A stretch of 64,000 nucleotides of DNA, from the NCBI GenBank assembly GCA_008330645.1, contig VLTN01000060.1, positions 62,001 to 126,000 of the forward strand, given 5' to 3'. Shown here one piece after another: positions 1-11,600 of the stretch (the first letter of the stretch is position 1; each line of letters starts with the position of its first letter). Origin of the DNA: Cafeteria roenbergensis. Lineage: Eukaryota > Sar > Bigyra > Bicosoecida > Cafeteriaceae. The position numbers and the translations under genes were made by a program. Below the pieces are notes generated by a model. That model had not been told where the DNA came from. It saw only the letters and a list, made by a program, of their open reading frames with translations, and did not search any database.

Positions 1-2156
1 GGACGCGGCCTGGATGGAGCGGCCGAGGTGGCGCTGCGTGAGGAAGGAGAGCTTGTTGCGCCGCGGCCAGCCGCGGCGGTGCTCGAACAGCACGGACGTG
101 TCCAGCAGGCGCGTGTGAACGAGCTTGAGGGCGCGCAGGTCGTTTTCCAGGGAGTGCCCAGCCAGCACGGCGCACGGCAGGGCGTCCAGAAGGGCGACCA
201 GCTCGCCGCGAGCGGTCTCCAGGTCCGTTGCTGGCCCGTCCTCCGCCAGCATCGCCGGCGTGATGCCGCTGTACTGGGTGACAAAGTCGCGGACGGGGAG
301 GGCTGGGCGAACGAGCCTGTCGAGGAGCGGCACGCCCGTGGCGCCGAGCACCGTGACGCGGGCGAGCGAGGTGCCCTCGTCAGTTCGAACCATCTCGCAG
401 TCGATGCCGATCACGTTGAGGACGGGGCAGCGAGCGGCAGCGGCGGCCAGCACCGGGAGCGCGGCGCGGTCAAGAGGCAGAGCCCCCGCCTCCGCAGAGG
501 CGGCGGGCAGGGGCGCAGCGCCTGGGCCGGGAGCGGCAGCCGCGGGCGACGCCAGCGCCTTGAGGCAAGCAGCGTCGCCGCATGCGGCGGCCGCATCAAC
601 GCTCAAGTCGGTGCCCTCCGGCCCAGACGCGCAGAGGGCGGCGACGTCGGCCGCCGCCGCCGCTGACGATGCGAAGGCGGACGCGTCCACCGTCTCGGCG
701 TGGCAGTCCGCCGAGGCGCCATCGGAGGGGGCGAACGACAGGCCCTTGGCGGATAGCGCCGCGCGCGCGGCAGCAGGCAGCGGCGCCCCGATCATCATCA
801 GCTGGGTCCAGCTGCAGAGCGCCCTGCGCAGCGCCGCAGACAGGCCGAGGGCCGGCTCCCCGGCCGCGACACCGTCGGCATCGGACGCGCGCAAAGCCTG
901 CACGGCCAGGGGGCGCAGCGGGCCCGGAGGCACGGCGGCCTTGGCGGCCGTGGCGACGGCGGTACGGTCCGCTGCGCTCGGGAGCTCCAGCGAGGGGCGG
1001 GCCGCGGCTGCCGAGCCGGCTGCCGGGTCGGCGGCGGCGGCGGCGGCGTCTGCGTCGTCGCTGGTGCCAGCGTGCCCGGCGGAGCTAGAGGCGGCACTCG
1101 GTGCAGCTGCTGCCGCTGCCCCGCCTGGCTGCCCGGCCTGCTGCTGCTGGGAGCCCCCCGAAGAGCCAAGCCCTGCCTGCTTGAGGGCCTCGGCCGCCTC
1201 GGCCGCCTCCTCAGCGAGGGTCTCCGCCGCTTGCTGTGCGGCCTCCAGGGCCTGCGCCACCCTGGACGCCATGCTCCACTGGGGGCCCTGGCCCTCCTCC
1301 TCGCGGCCCTCCTCCCTGGCGCGCTTCCGGGACTTTGCTTGCGCCTTTGCCGCGGCCGCGGCGCCGCCCTTTCGCTGGGAGAGCACCGTCTCGGACGCAG
1401 CCAGCGATGCGTCGGTCACGCGCCCAGTCTCCTGCAGCGCGGCGCGCACGGGTGGCGGCAGCTTGCTCTGCAGAGCCGGTGAGAGGTAGAGCACGGTGTC
1501 GGCCAGGTCCACCGGCTCTTTTGGCTTGCAGCAGTGAAGCTTGAGGCTGGTCAGCGCCGACAGGGAGGGGGTGAGGGACAGCGAGTGTGCTCCGGCCGCG
1601 GCTGCGTCGCCGCCCCCGCTGACGAGCAGCAAGACCACGCCAGGGAGAGACCCTCGCGACTCGAGCGAGGGGGGCGTGCCCTTTGCCGCGAGGCCGCAAG
1701 ACTGCAGCAGCAGCGTTGCGATGGTCTGCGGGCAATGAGGGTCGTGGGGCGAGGCGCGCGGGAGCCGCGCCGGTCGGCAAGAGCGGGCCTGTTCGCCGGC
1801 AAGTCGGAGGGGCGGGAGCGGGGAGGGGAGGGGGGTGCCCGCGCCGCAGCGCCCACCCTTCCCCCCGCGCGCACGCACGCACCGCCAAGCAAGGCCCATG
1901 CGGAGCCCAGCCAGTCGCTTACATCAGGCTGGAGGTCTGCCACACGGCGCTTGCCCGCATTGAGTTGAACCTTGGGGCGGACCATGTCCCACCCACGCGA
2001 CCGCTGCCCGTCCGTGGCCACTGCAGACACGACCGCCTCCACCTGCGACGGCTTGGGGAAGCCTACGGCATCATGGCCGTTCAGCGACTGCGTGAGCTGC
2101 TTGCGCCGCTTCTTCTTGTGGTTTGCAGGTGCTGCCCAAGCGGCTGCGTCTGCCAT
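1..2156 (-). CDS. REXO5/Rex1-like DEDDh 3'-5' RNA exonuclease, partial (3' end beyond left edge)
   Basis: The protein belongs to the DEDD exonuclease superfamily, REXO/Rex1 branch, whose members trim 3' ends of structured RNAs such as 5S rRNA, tRNA and snoRNA in the nucleus. Two exons are inferred: exon 1 at 1923-2156 (start ATG 2154-2156, basic stretch KKKRRKQ near residue 15) and exon 2 from 1725 to the window edge, with a 197-nt intron 1726-1922 (donor GTAAGC, acceptor CCCGCAG, phase 0). Exon 2 begins with a conserved-looking N-terminal region containing GVVLLLV, then about 350 Ala-rich residues. The catalytic domain follows: Exo I motif GIDCEM (D520, E522), YSGIT, and Exo II motif AGHSLENDL (D607). 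The Exo III motif would lie outside the window. Uninterrupted reading frames on the opposite strand here are shadows. The family is clear from the motifs; the exact subfamily is inferred. Confidence 0.85.
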
Positions 2157-2696
2157 CCAGCCCTCGCGAGCCGCAGCGACTTGGTCGGTGCGTATGTGCG
2201 CGCACCTGCGCGCGGCGGCCTCTGGCGAGGCCGAGAGTGCCGCCGCTTGGCAGGGGGCGCGAACCGGGACACCAGACGACAATTCAATCACTCCTTCCCA
2301 ACTCCGAGGCTCTGTCCACGCTCGCATGCATCGACACTGCAGTCCGAAACCTGCCTCGGAACGCAAGCATTCCACGTGGCAGCCTGCTGCAGAGGGATTT
2401 CGACCCCTTGGGCCTGGAATGCCGGCCGTGGTGCCGACCGGCCCGTGAGCCTGGGCGGCGGAGGGCGCGACCGAGCACAACGCGTCCGATATAGTGGCCT
2501 CGGCAAGGATGCTGGCTCTGCTGTAACCAAACTGCTGGCGAGGCAACGGAACCCAACGGCCTGGCGCCCCCCGCCGCGGGCGAGCGCACTTGTGGTCGGC
2601 AGCCCGTCGCGAGGGTGCCGGAAGCGGGTAGCTGGCGCGCGCTCTCGGCCAGGACCTCCCGTCGCACCGCCACACCCAAGCCCTGCTGCCATCGCC
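2157..2696. promoter_or_regulatory. Divergent intergenic region between exonuclease and dynein genes
   Basis: These 540 bases lie between two divergent start codons and must hold the 5' UTRs and promoters of both genes. An AT-rich hexamer ATATAG stands out at 2490-2494 and flanks (GATATAGT, 2488-2495) in otherwise GC-rich sequence. No convincing coding sequence, RNA gene or repeat was seen. Confidence 0.4.
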
Positions 2697-5600
2697 ATGG
2701 CTGCGAGCAAGGACGACGCCAAGGCCGCGGACGGCCGCCTCGCCTGGCTCGAGGCCCGTGTCCGGGAGACCTACAAGCATGTGAAGGTGAGGACATGCTC
2801 GTCGTCCGCCGAGCCTGGGTGCCTGGGCGCCGTCGCGTGCCGGCGAGGCCCGGCGCGCTCCGCGGCGGGGACGGGTGGCCTTTCTTGCGCCGCCGCACCA
2901 GTCCGCTGGCCTGTCCTTGACCCCCTCGCGCCTCCGGCCTTTCCGCCCGCCACCCCGCAGCCGGATGTCATTACCAAGACATTTTCGGACCCCGAGACGC
3001 TGTGAGCTCTCGCTTGCCTGCCTTGGTGCGGCCGCTCTCGCGCGGCTGGGCCGTTGCGACGCCCAGGGGCCTCCTCGCCACGCCTTGGCGGCCGCAAAAT
3101 GCACCCCCCACGCCTGTGCGTGTTGCTTTGTTCCTCCTGACCTTTGCCCCTCGCAGCGCCCTCATGACCGAGTGGCTCGACGGGGACCAGCGCGCTCTGG
3201 TGGTCTTCGGCGACAAGGTGGGCATCGACACCAAGCTGCCCAAGCGCCTCCCCAAGGGCCGCACCATTTACTTCCTGAAGCAGCGCGCCGCTCCGGTGGA
3301 CAAGGACGCCCCGGCATCGTCGGTGACCATCAACGACATGGGGGCAGACCCGCTGCTGCACCTGGAGCGCCTGGTCCGGGACGTCTTCCTGCCGCTCGCT
3401 GCCAACCCGGCCAACCAGGTCGGCTGGGGAGAGGTGGTGAGCCGCGAGGTGCTGGACCGCATGCACGGCTTCCTGGCCAACATCGCCATCACGGTCGGTC
3501 ACACCAAGGGCGAGACCACTCTGCCGCTGCCTCCCATCGAGGCGGGGGCCGCAGCTGCGACCCTCACCATCAAGGACAAGGTGCACCTCCTCGAGGGCGC
3601 CGTCGTCACGTGGACCAAGCAGATCAAACGTGTCCTCAAGATGGACCCGGAGGCCCCCCTCAAGCGCGGCGAGCACCCCACCCCCGACGTGGAGCTCGAC
3701 TTCTGGCGCACCAAGGCCTCGGCGCTCAACACCGTGTTCCGCCAGCTCAACAGCGAGCGCGTTCGCCGTGTGCTCCAGTTCCTCGACGAGGCGCACTCCA
3801 CCTACTGCACCCCGTTCGCCAAGCTCTGCCGCGAAGTGTTCGCCGCTCGCGAGGAGGCCAACGACAACGTCAAGTACCTCCGCACCCTGGACTCCTGGGT
3901 GAGCAAGCTCAACGACGGGGTCAACTTCGACGAGCTCGACAGCGTCTTCAAGCCCCTTATGCACGTCATCCTGCTCATCTGGAAGAACTCGGGCCACTAC
4001 AACACGCCGGCGCGCCTGGTGGTGCTCGTTCGCGAGATCTGCAACGCCGTGATCAAGCAGGCCCTCGCCTTCGTCAACGGCAAGGTGGTGTTCGAGGCCA
4101 TCAGCGACGACGAGGAGACGGAGGCCATCCGCCTCTTGACCAAGACCATCGAGGTCTGCGGCCTGCTCAAGTCCGTCTACTCCAGCTACAAGGCCACGGC
4201 CAACGCGGAGTGCCCCGACCGGCCGTGGCGCATCCAGAACGCCGCCCTCTTTGTGCGCCTCGACGCCTTCATCGAGCGCTGCCACGACGTGCTGGAGATG
4301 ACCCAGATCGTTGTCAAGTTCAAGAAGCTCGCAAAGGTGGACGTCGGTGGCACCAAGGGTGCCGTCCTCACGCACGCCGTCAAGGACCCCGGAGGGATCC
4401 ACCCGGACTTCATGGCCGCTGTTGAGACCTTCCAAGCGGTTCCGTACGACATCCTGAACATCGACGAGGACCGCTTCGACGACGACTACTACGACTTCCG
4501 CTGCACCGTCAAGGAGCTCGAGCGCCGCCTCTCCTCCGTCCTCACCCAGGCGTTCGAGGACCAGGACACGGTCATCGGCCAGTTCAAGGTGCTCGAGACC
4601 TTTGAGGCCCTGCTCGACCGCCCGACCATCCAGGACGAGCTGGAGCGCAAGCACATTGCAATGGTGCAAGGCTACGGCGAGGACCTGAAGCGCGTCCAGG
4701 AGATCTTCCTCACGCAGCGTGAGGCGCCCCCCATCGCCCACAACTTGCCGCCCATCGCGGGCGCCCTCACCTGGTGCCGCGGCCTCAAGGAGCGCATCTC
4801 AGTGCCCATGGCCAAGATCCGCGAGCTCGGGCGCGCCCTCATGGACCGCGAGGAGGCCAAGGAGGTGGCCAAGGTGCACACCACCATCATGGCCAGCCTC
4901 GAGGACTTCGAGCAGGCGAAGATCGAAGAGTGGGGCTCCGACCTCGAGGCGTCGTCCGAGTCGAAGCTGCGCTTGCCGCTGCTGGTGCGCGGCTCCGACG
5001 AGGCCACGACCGAGCTGGAGGGCCGCCTCCTCCACGTGAACTTCGACCCTGCTCTCGTGCGCCTGCTGCGCGAGGTCAAGTACTTCCTCCTCCTCGACCT
5101 GGAGGTGCCCGAGTCCGCGTTCAACATTTACAAGTCTGCCAAGCAGTTCCGCACTCAGACTGCCGCCCTCGACCTCATGGTGCAGATGTACAACCAAATG
5201 CTCAACGAGATGCTGCCGGTGGAGGCGCCGCTCCTCAAGCAGCAGCTGGCGAAGATCGACGCGCTGCTTGTCAAGGGCCTGCGCGAGATCACCTGGAAGA
5301 GCAGCGGGATCAACACCTTCATCGCCGACACCCAGGCGCTGGTGCGCGAGGCCCACAAGTCGCTCTTCGACCTCAAGACCAACCTGGATGCCATCGCCGC
5401 CATCCTCCAGCAGTGGTCGGCCGAGCCCCTCCTACAGCGCAAGGCCAAGGCCCAGTCCCCGACCGAGTTCGAGAACATGTACAAGGCTGCCCGGACCGCG
5501 CGCTTCGCGGAGATCAAGGCGCAGGGAATCGAGGTCGAGAAGCGCCTCAAGGAGTCCCACGGGTTCGTCAGCGTCTCCAAGCAGCACCCCTTCTGGGTGG

Positions 5601-8600
5601 CCTACACCGACTTTGTCAACGGCATCGTTGTCCAGGGCCTCTCGAAGATGGTCGTGAACTCCCTGGAGTCCCTTGCCAACGAGCTCGACCCCGAGTTCAT
5701 CCGCCGCCGCAACCAGCAGCCCATGCTCGTGCTCCGCCTCGACCTCGTGGATGGAAAGGGCGCGGTGTTCGACCCCGCCGTGGAGGAGGACGCGGTGGTG
5801 GACGCGCGCCACCAGTCCATCTTCTCCATCGTCAACGGCTGGGTCGACTCCTTCTACCAGGCCGCCGCCCAGGTGCGCCGCCTGGACTCCTCGGAGGGGC
5901 GCTACGTGCGCGAGATGATGAGCGACATGTACGTGCAGGGCCTGCTCGCCCAGATCAACGAGCGCCTGTTCGAGTCCTCCGAGGACTGCGACGCCCTCCG
6001 CCAGCGCTACCGCCGCTTCGCCGAGTTCTGGGAGTCGGACATGCGCCAGCGGTTCGAAGAGTTCCGCTCGAGCGCGACGGTTCGCCACAAGATCCGCAAG
6101 CAGGAGAGCGGCGCCGACGCCGACGGCGAGGACGGCGAAGACGCCGACGAGGCCGTCACCCCGGCGCCCCCTGCCTCTGCCGCTGCGGGCGGGGCTGCCC
6201 AGGAGTCCAAGGACGCCGACGACGAGGACGAGGCCGACCCCAACGTGACGGTCCTGGAGCTCCCCAACCTGGACCTGTTCGACGCCAAGATTAGCGAGTT
6301 CGAGGCGCTGCAGAAGGAGGTGCTGGGCATGGACGGCCGCACCGACATCGGGTGGGTGCGGATCAACTCGGAGCCGATCAAGCTGGCCATCAACGCGTGC
6401 CTGACCCGCTGGGCCGCCTGCTACACCGAGTACCTTGCGCAGTTCGCCGTGGACAAGCTGACGCAGCTGCAGGAGTTCATGAAGGTCACCAACGAGGGCC
6501 TTTCCGAGTCCGTCCCCGAGTCGAGCGACTACGCCGAGCCGCTGGAGCGCGTCATGACGCACATCCGTGCCGTCGTTGTGACCGCCGGCGAGCGAGCGGC
6601 CCTCTTCGGTCCGCTCAAGCGCATCATCGCGCTGCTCAAGCACCACGGCTACAGCGTCGAGGACCTCGCCGTGGGCAAGGAGAAGGCTGTCGAGTACCTG
6701 GAGGAGGCCCACATCAAGTGGGAGGACACCCGCGGCCGCGCCTTCACGAAGAAGGAGGAGATCTTCGCCCTCCAGAAGGAGCGCACCGTCCAGGTCAAGG
6801 AGACGACGGAGGCCTTTTTCCAGAGCGTGCGCTCCTTCCGCAACGAGTTCCGCAAGAAGGCGCCCTTCAACTTCGAGGGCGCCCCGGACGAGGCCTATGC
6901 CATGCTCGACGACTACCACGAGCGCCTTGTCACGCTGCAGGCCGGCGCGGACCAGCTCAACGCCCTGGAGGACCTGTTCGAGCTCGACGTGTCACGCTTC
7001 ACCGAGTTCCGCGACACGCTCAAGGAGCTCCGCCTCCTGCACAAGCTTTGGGACCTCAAGTCCATGGTGTCGCTCACGTACGAGTCGTGGGAGCAAATGC
7101 TCTGGTCCGAGGCCAACACGGACGACCTGCAGACGCAGAACGGCAAGCTGAGCGACTTCCAGACCAAGACGCTGGCCGAGCGCGACCCCATCATCAAGGC
7201 GTGGGGCGTGTACAAGCAGATCGAGGACCAGATCAAGAACATGAAGCTGACCCTGCCCCTCATCGCGCAGCTGCACTCGGACGCGCTTCGCAAGCGCCAC
7301 TGGACCCGCCTGGCCGAGATCTGCGGCGTCAAGAGCCTCGACCCCGAAGACCCGAGCTTCACGCTCGAGGAGGTGTTCAAGCTCGGCCTGCACCGCCACG
7401 GCACGGATGTGGAGGACGTCGTGGACACGGCCGGGAAGCAGTCCAAGATCGAGAAGAAGCTCAGCGCGATCGAGGCAAACTGGGCGTCGGCCGTGATTGG
7501 CTTTGCAAAGCACAAGGACGACAGCGACGTGATGCTGATCCGCCCCTCGGAAGAGCTCCTCGAGATGCTCGAGAACGACACCATGGAGCTCCAGACGGTC
7601 AAGGGAATGGGCAAGTACGCCGAGTTCTTCCAGGACAAGGTCACCATCTGGGACACGAACATGCAGGAGATGGACGAGGTCCTCAAGATCTGGGGCAACG
7701 TCACCAAGGCCTGGTCCGACCTCGAGGTCATCTTCATGGAGTCGGAGGACATCCAGATGTCGCTGCCCGACGACACCAAGCGCTTCAGCGGCATCGACTC
7801 GGCCTTCAAGGAGCTCATGAAGCAGGCTGTCGAGACGCCCAACGCCATCGAGACGTGCACCCGCGAGGGCCGCAAGGACGCCCTCCGCGAGATGCACGAG
7901 GGCCTCGAGCTCTGCCAGAAGAGCCTGAAGGACTACCTGGACATGAAGAAGAAGAAGTTCCCCCGCTTCTACTTCATGTCGTACAAGGCCCTGCTCACGG
8001 CGCTCTCCAACGGCTCCAACCCGCCCAAGGTCGTGCCCTTCCTCGGCGACTGCTACGACGCCATCAAGTCCCTCAGCTTCCTGCCCGCCTCGGAGGAGGG
8101 CGCGGTGCAGAACGTGGCCGACTCGATGACCGCCAAGGACGGCGAGGTGGTCGAGTTCCGCACGCCCTTTGAGATCAGCGGCCCCGTGGAGAACTGGCTC
8201 AACGACCTCACGGCCAAGCAGCAGGACACCCTGAAGGAGATCCTCTACGACGCCCAGGAGGCCGCGGTGCAGTGGGACGTCGGGGAGGGCAAGCCCCGCC
8301 ACCTCTGGCTCGACGACTACCCCGCCCAGGTGGCCCTGGCGGCCACGCAGATCTTCTGGACAGAGGAGACGGAGCGCTCGCTCGACGACTTCGAGGGCGG
8401 CCAGGACGACGCGGTCAAGAAGTACCTCAGCCTCTGCAACGACCGCCTCAACGCCCTCATCGAGCGCGTGCTGGGCAAGCTCGACAAGGCGCTGCGCATC
8501 AAGATCATCACCATCATCACCATCGACGTGCACGCCCGCGACGTGGTGCAGAACCTCATCGACCAGAAGGCCTCCTCGGCCGACTCGTTCATGTGGGCGC

Positions 8601-11600
8601 AGCAGCTCCGCTTCTACTGGCGCCCCGAGAACCGCGACGTGGACATCAAGATCACGGACTTCCGCACCAAATACACGTACGAGTGGATCGGCAACACCGG
8701 CCGCCTCGTGATCACGCCGCTCACCGACCGCTGCTACATCACCCTGACCATGGCCCTCCGCCTGATGCTCGGCGGCGCTCCCGCGGGCCCCGCCGGAACC
8801 GGCAAGACGGAGACCACCAAGGATCTCGCTCGCGCCCTGGCGCTGCCCTGCTACGTGTTCAACTGCTCCGACCAGATGAACTACCAGGGCCTGGCCGACA
8901 TCTTCAAGGGGCTCAGCCAGGTGGGCGCCTGGGGCTGCTTCGACGAGTTCAACCGCATCCTCATCGAGGTGCTCTCCGTGGTGGCCACGCAGGTCAAGTC
9001 CATCCTCGACGCCATCAAGCTCTACTCCAAGGTGGAGAACCGCCCCGAGGAGTACCAGGACGGGCCCGCCGGGTCGCCCCCGGTCGTCGTGGGCACCTTC
9101 TCGCTCAACGGCGACGAGGTCACGCTCATCCCCACCTGCGGCATGTTCATCACCATGAACCCGGGCTACGCCGGCCGCACGGAGCTGCCCGAGAACCTCA
9201 AGGCCCTCTTCCGCTCCTGCGCGATGATCCGGCCTGACCTTGCCCTCATCTGCGAGAACATGCTGATGAGCGAGGGCTTCAAGAACGCCCGCCCCCTGGC
9301 CATCAAGTTCGTCACACTCTACCAGCTGTCCTCCGAGCTCCTGTCCCCGCAGAAGCACTACGACTGGGGTCTGCGCTCCGTGAAGAGCGTGCTTCGCGTG
9401 GCCGGCGCCCTCAAGCGCGCCGAGCCCGAGAAGGTCGAGGACGCCGTGCTCATGCGCGCCCTGCGCGACTTCAACACCCCGAAGATGCCCAACGCCGACC
9501 TCCCCATCTTCCGGCGGCTTGTGCAGGACCTCTTCCCCGAGTTCTACACCATCCCGCCCAAGTTCGACTCCGACGTCGAGTCGGGCGCCATGCAAGCGTC
9601 CAAGGACGCGGGCCTGCAGCCGGACTCTGACTTCGTCAAGAAGGTGGTGCAGTTCCAGGAGCTGCTCGACGTGCGCCACAGCGTGATGCTCCTCGGCCCC
9701 GGCGGCTGCGGCAAGACGGAGGTGTGGCGGATGCTCGCGGGCCACCACAACCTCAAGGCCGAGTCCCGCTCCAAGCGCCCCTGCATCTGCGAGGTGGTCA
9801 ACCCCAAGGCCGTGACTGGCGACGAGCTCTACGGCTACATGACCCTGGCCAAGGACTGGAAGGACGGCTGCCTGTCCATCATCATGCGTGGCATGAGCCA
9901 GAACAACCGCGACCTCGGCTTCCACGAGTACCAGACGAACAAGTGGGTGGTGCTCGACGGAGACATCGACGCCGTCTGGATCGAGAGCATGAACACCGTG
10001 ATGGACGACAACAAGGTGCTCACGCTCGTGTCCAACGAGCGCGTCGGCCTGACCCCCGCCATGCGCATGGTGTTCGAGATCAACTCCCTTGCCAACGCAA
10101 CCCCCGCCACGGTGTCCCGCGCCGGGATCCTCTACATCAACGAGACCGACATCGGGTGGCGCCCGCTCGTCGACTCGTGGCTGGACCGCCGCGAGAGCTC
10201 CCACGAGCAGGCCCACCTCCGCTCCTTCTTCGACAAGTACATCGAGCCCCTGCACGACGCCACGCGCAAGACCCTCGCCTTCGCCACGCCCATGCTCATC
10301 ATCAACAAGGCCATGAGCGTCTGCCGCTTCCTCGAGTCCGGCCTGGAGGGCCTCCCCGCCAACCCCCCCGCCGAGGTCCTGGAGGCCGTCTTCGTGGAGG
10401 CCGTCATGTGGTCGTTCGGCGGCTCCCTCGTCGTGGAGAAGCAGAACGGCGCCCGCGGCGACCACCGCAAGACGTTCAACGAGATCCTCCAGGGCATGTG
10501 CTCTCCGGTCAAGTTCCCCAAGGCCTACGGCGACGTCGAGAGCGCGCTCTGCTTCGACTTTTACTTTGACAAGAAGGCCCTCGAGTTCCGCCCCTGGCTG
10601 GACCGCGTCGAGTCCTTCGTCCCCGTGGCCATCGGCACCGGCCCCGACGAGACCACCTTCGGCCAGCTGTCTGTCGAGACGGTCGACTCGGTGCGGATCA
10701 CCACGCTCATGGACCAGCTTGTGCAGAAGGGCCACCCCGTCATGCTCATCGGCACCGCCGGCACGGGCAAGACCTCCATCGTCCAGACCTACCTGCGCGA
10801 CCGCATCCCGGAGGGCTTCTGCTCCAAGGTCATCAACATGAACTTCTACATGGACTCGGAGGCGCTCCAGGCCCTCATCGACTCGAGCCTGGACAAGCGC
10901 GGCGCCAAGGGCGTGGGTCCCCCGTCGGGCTCCAGCAAGATGGTCTTCTTCGTGGACGACATCAACCTGCCCTACAAGGAGGAGTACGGCACGCAGAACA
11001 GCCTCGAGCTCCTGCGTCAGGTCATGGGCCACAAGCAGTACTACGACCGGGCGGACCTCGGCCTCCGCAAGGACGTCTCCGACGTGCAGGTGGTGGCGGC
11101 CATGAACCCCACCGCGGGCTCCTTCACCATCAACGAGCGCCTCCAGCGCTTCTTCACCGTCTTCTCCTGCCTCATGCCGTCCGCGACGGACCTCAAGATC
11201 ATCTACACTTCCATCCTCGCCGGCCACGCGCGCACCTTCTCCGCGCCCGTCAGGGAGCTCACGAGCGCCATCGTCGACGCGTCCATCGCCCTGCACACGC
11301 AGGTGGCCGACGCCTTCCTGCCCTCCGCCACCACGTTTGTGTACAACTGGAACATGCGCGAGCTCTCCAACATCTTCCAGGGCCTCTGCTCCGCGCGCTC
11401 CGACTTCTACCCCAAGCCCCTCACCTTCGTCCGCCTCTGGGCGCACGAGTGCCGCCGCGTCTTCTGCGACCGCATGGTGGAGGAGGACGTCGACAAGTTC
11501 GAGCAGAGGCTCGTCAAGGTCGTCGGCGACTTCTTCAAGGACATGCCGTCGGAGGAGGTCTTCGAGGAGCCGCTCATGTTCACGTCCTTCGCCGGCCTGC

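Noticed and set aside
125-1489. 454-codon plus-strand Ala/Ser-rich frame
   Set aside because: The minus strand encodes a DEDDh exonuclease here with intact motifs, so the plus frame is a shadow.
1551-3104. 517-codon minus-strand frame spanning the divergent promoter
   Set aside because: Only its part at 1923-2156 is real (exonuclease exon 1); the rest reads through promoter, intron and antisense dynein sequence.
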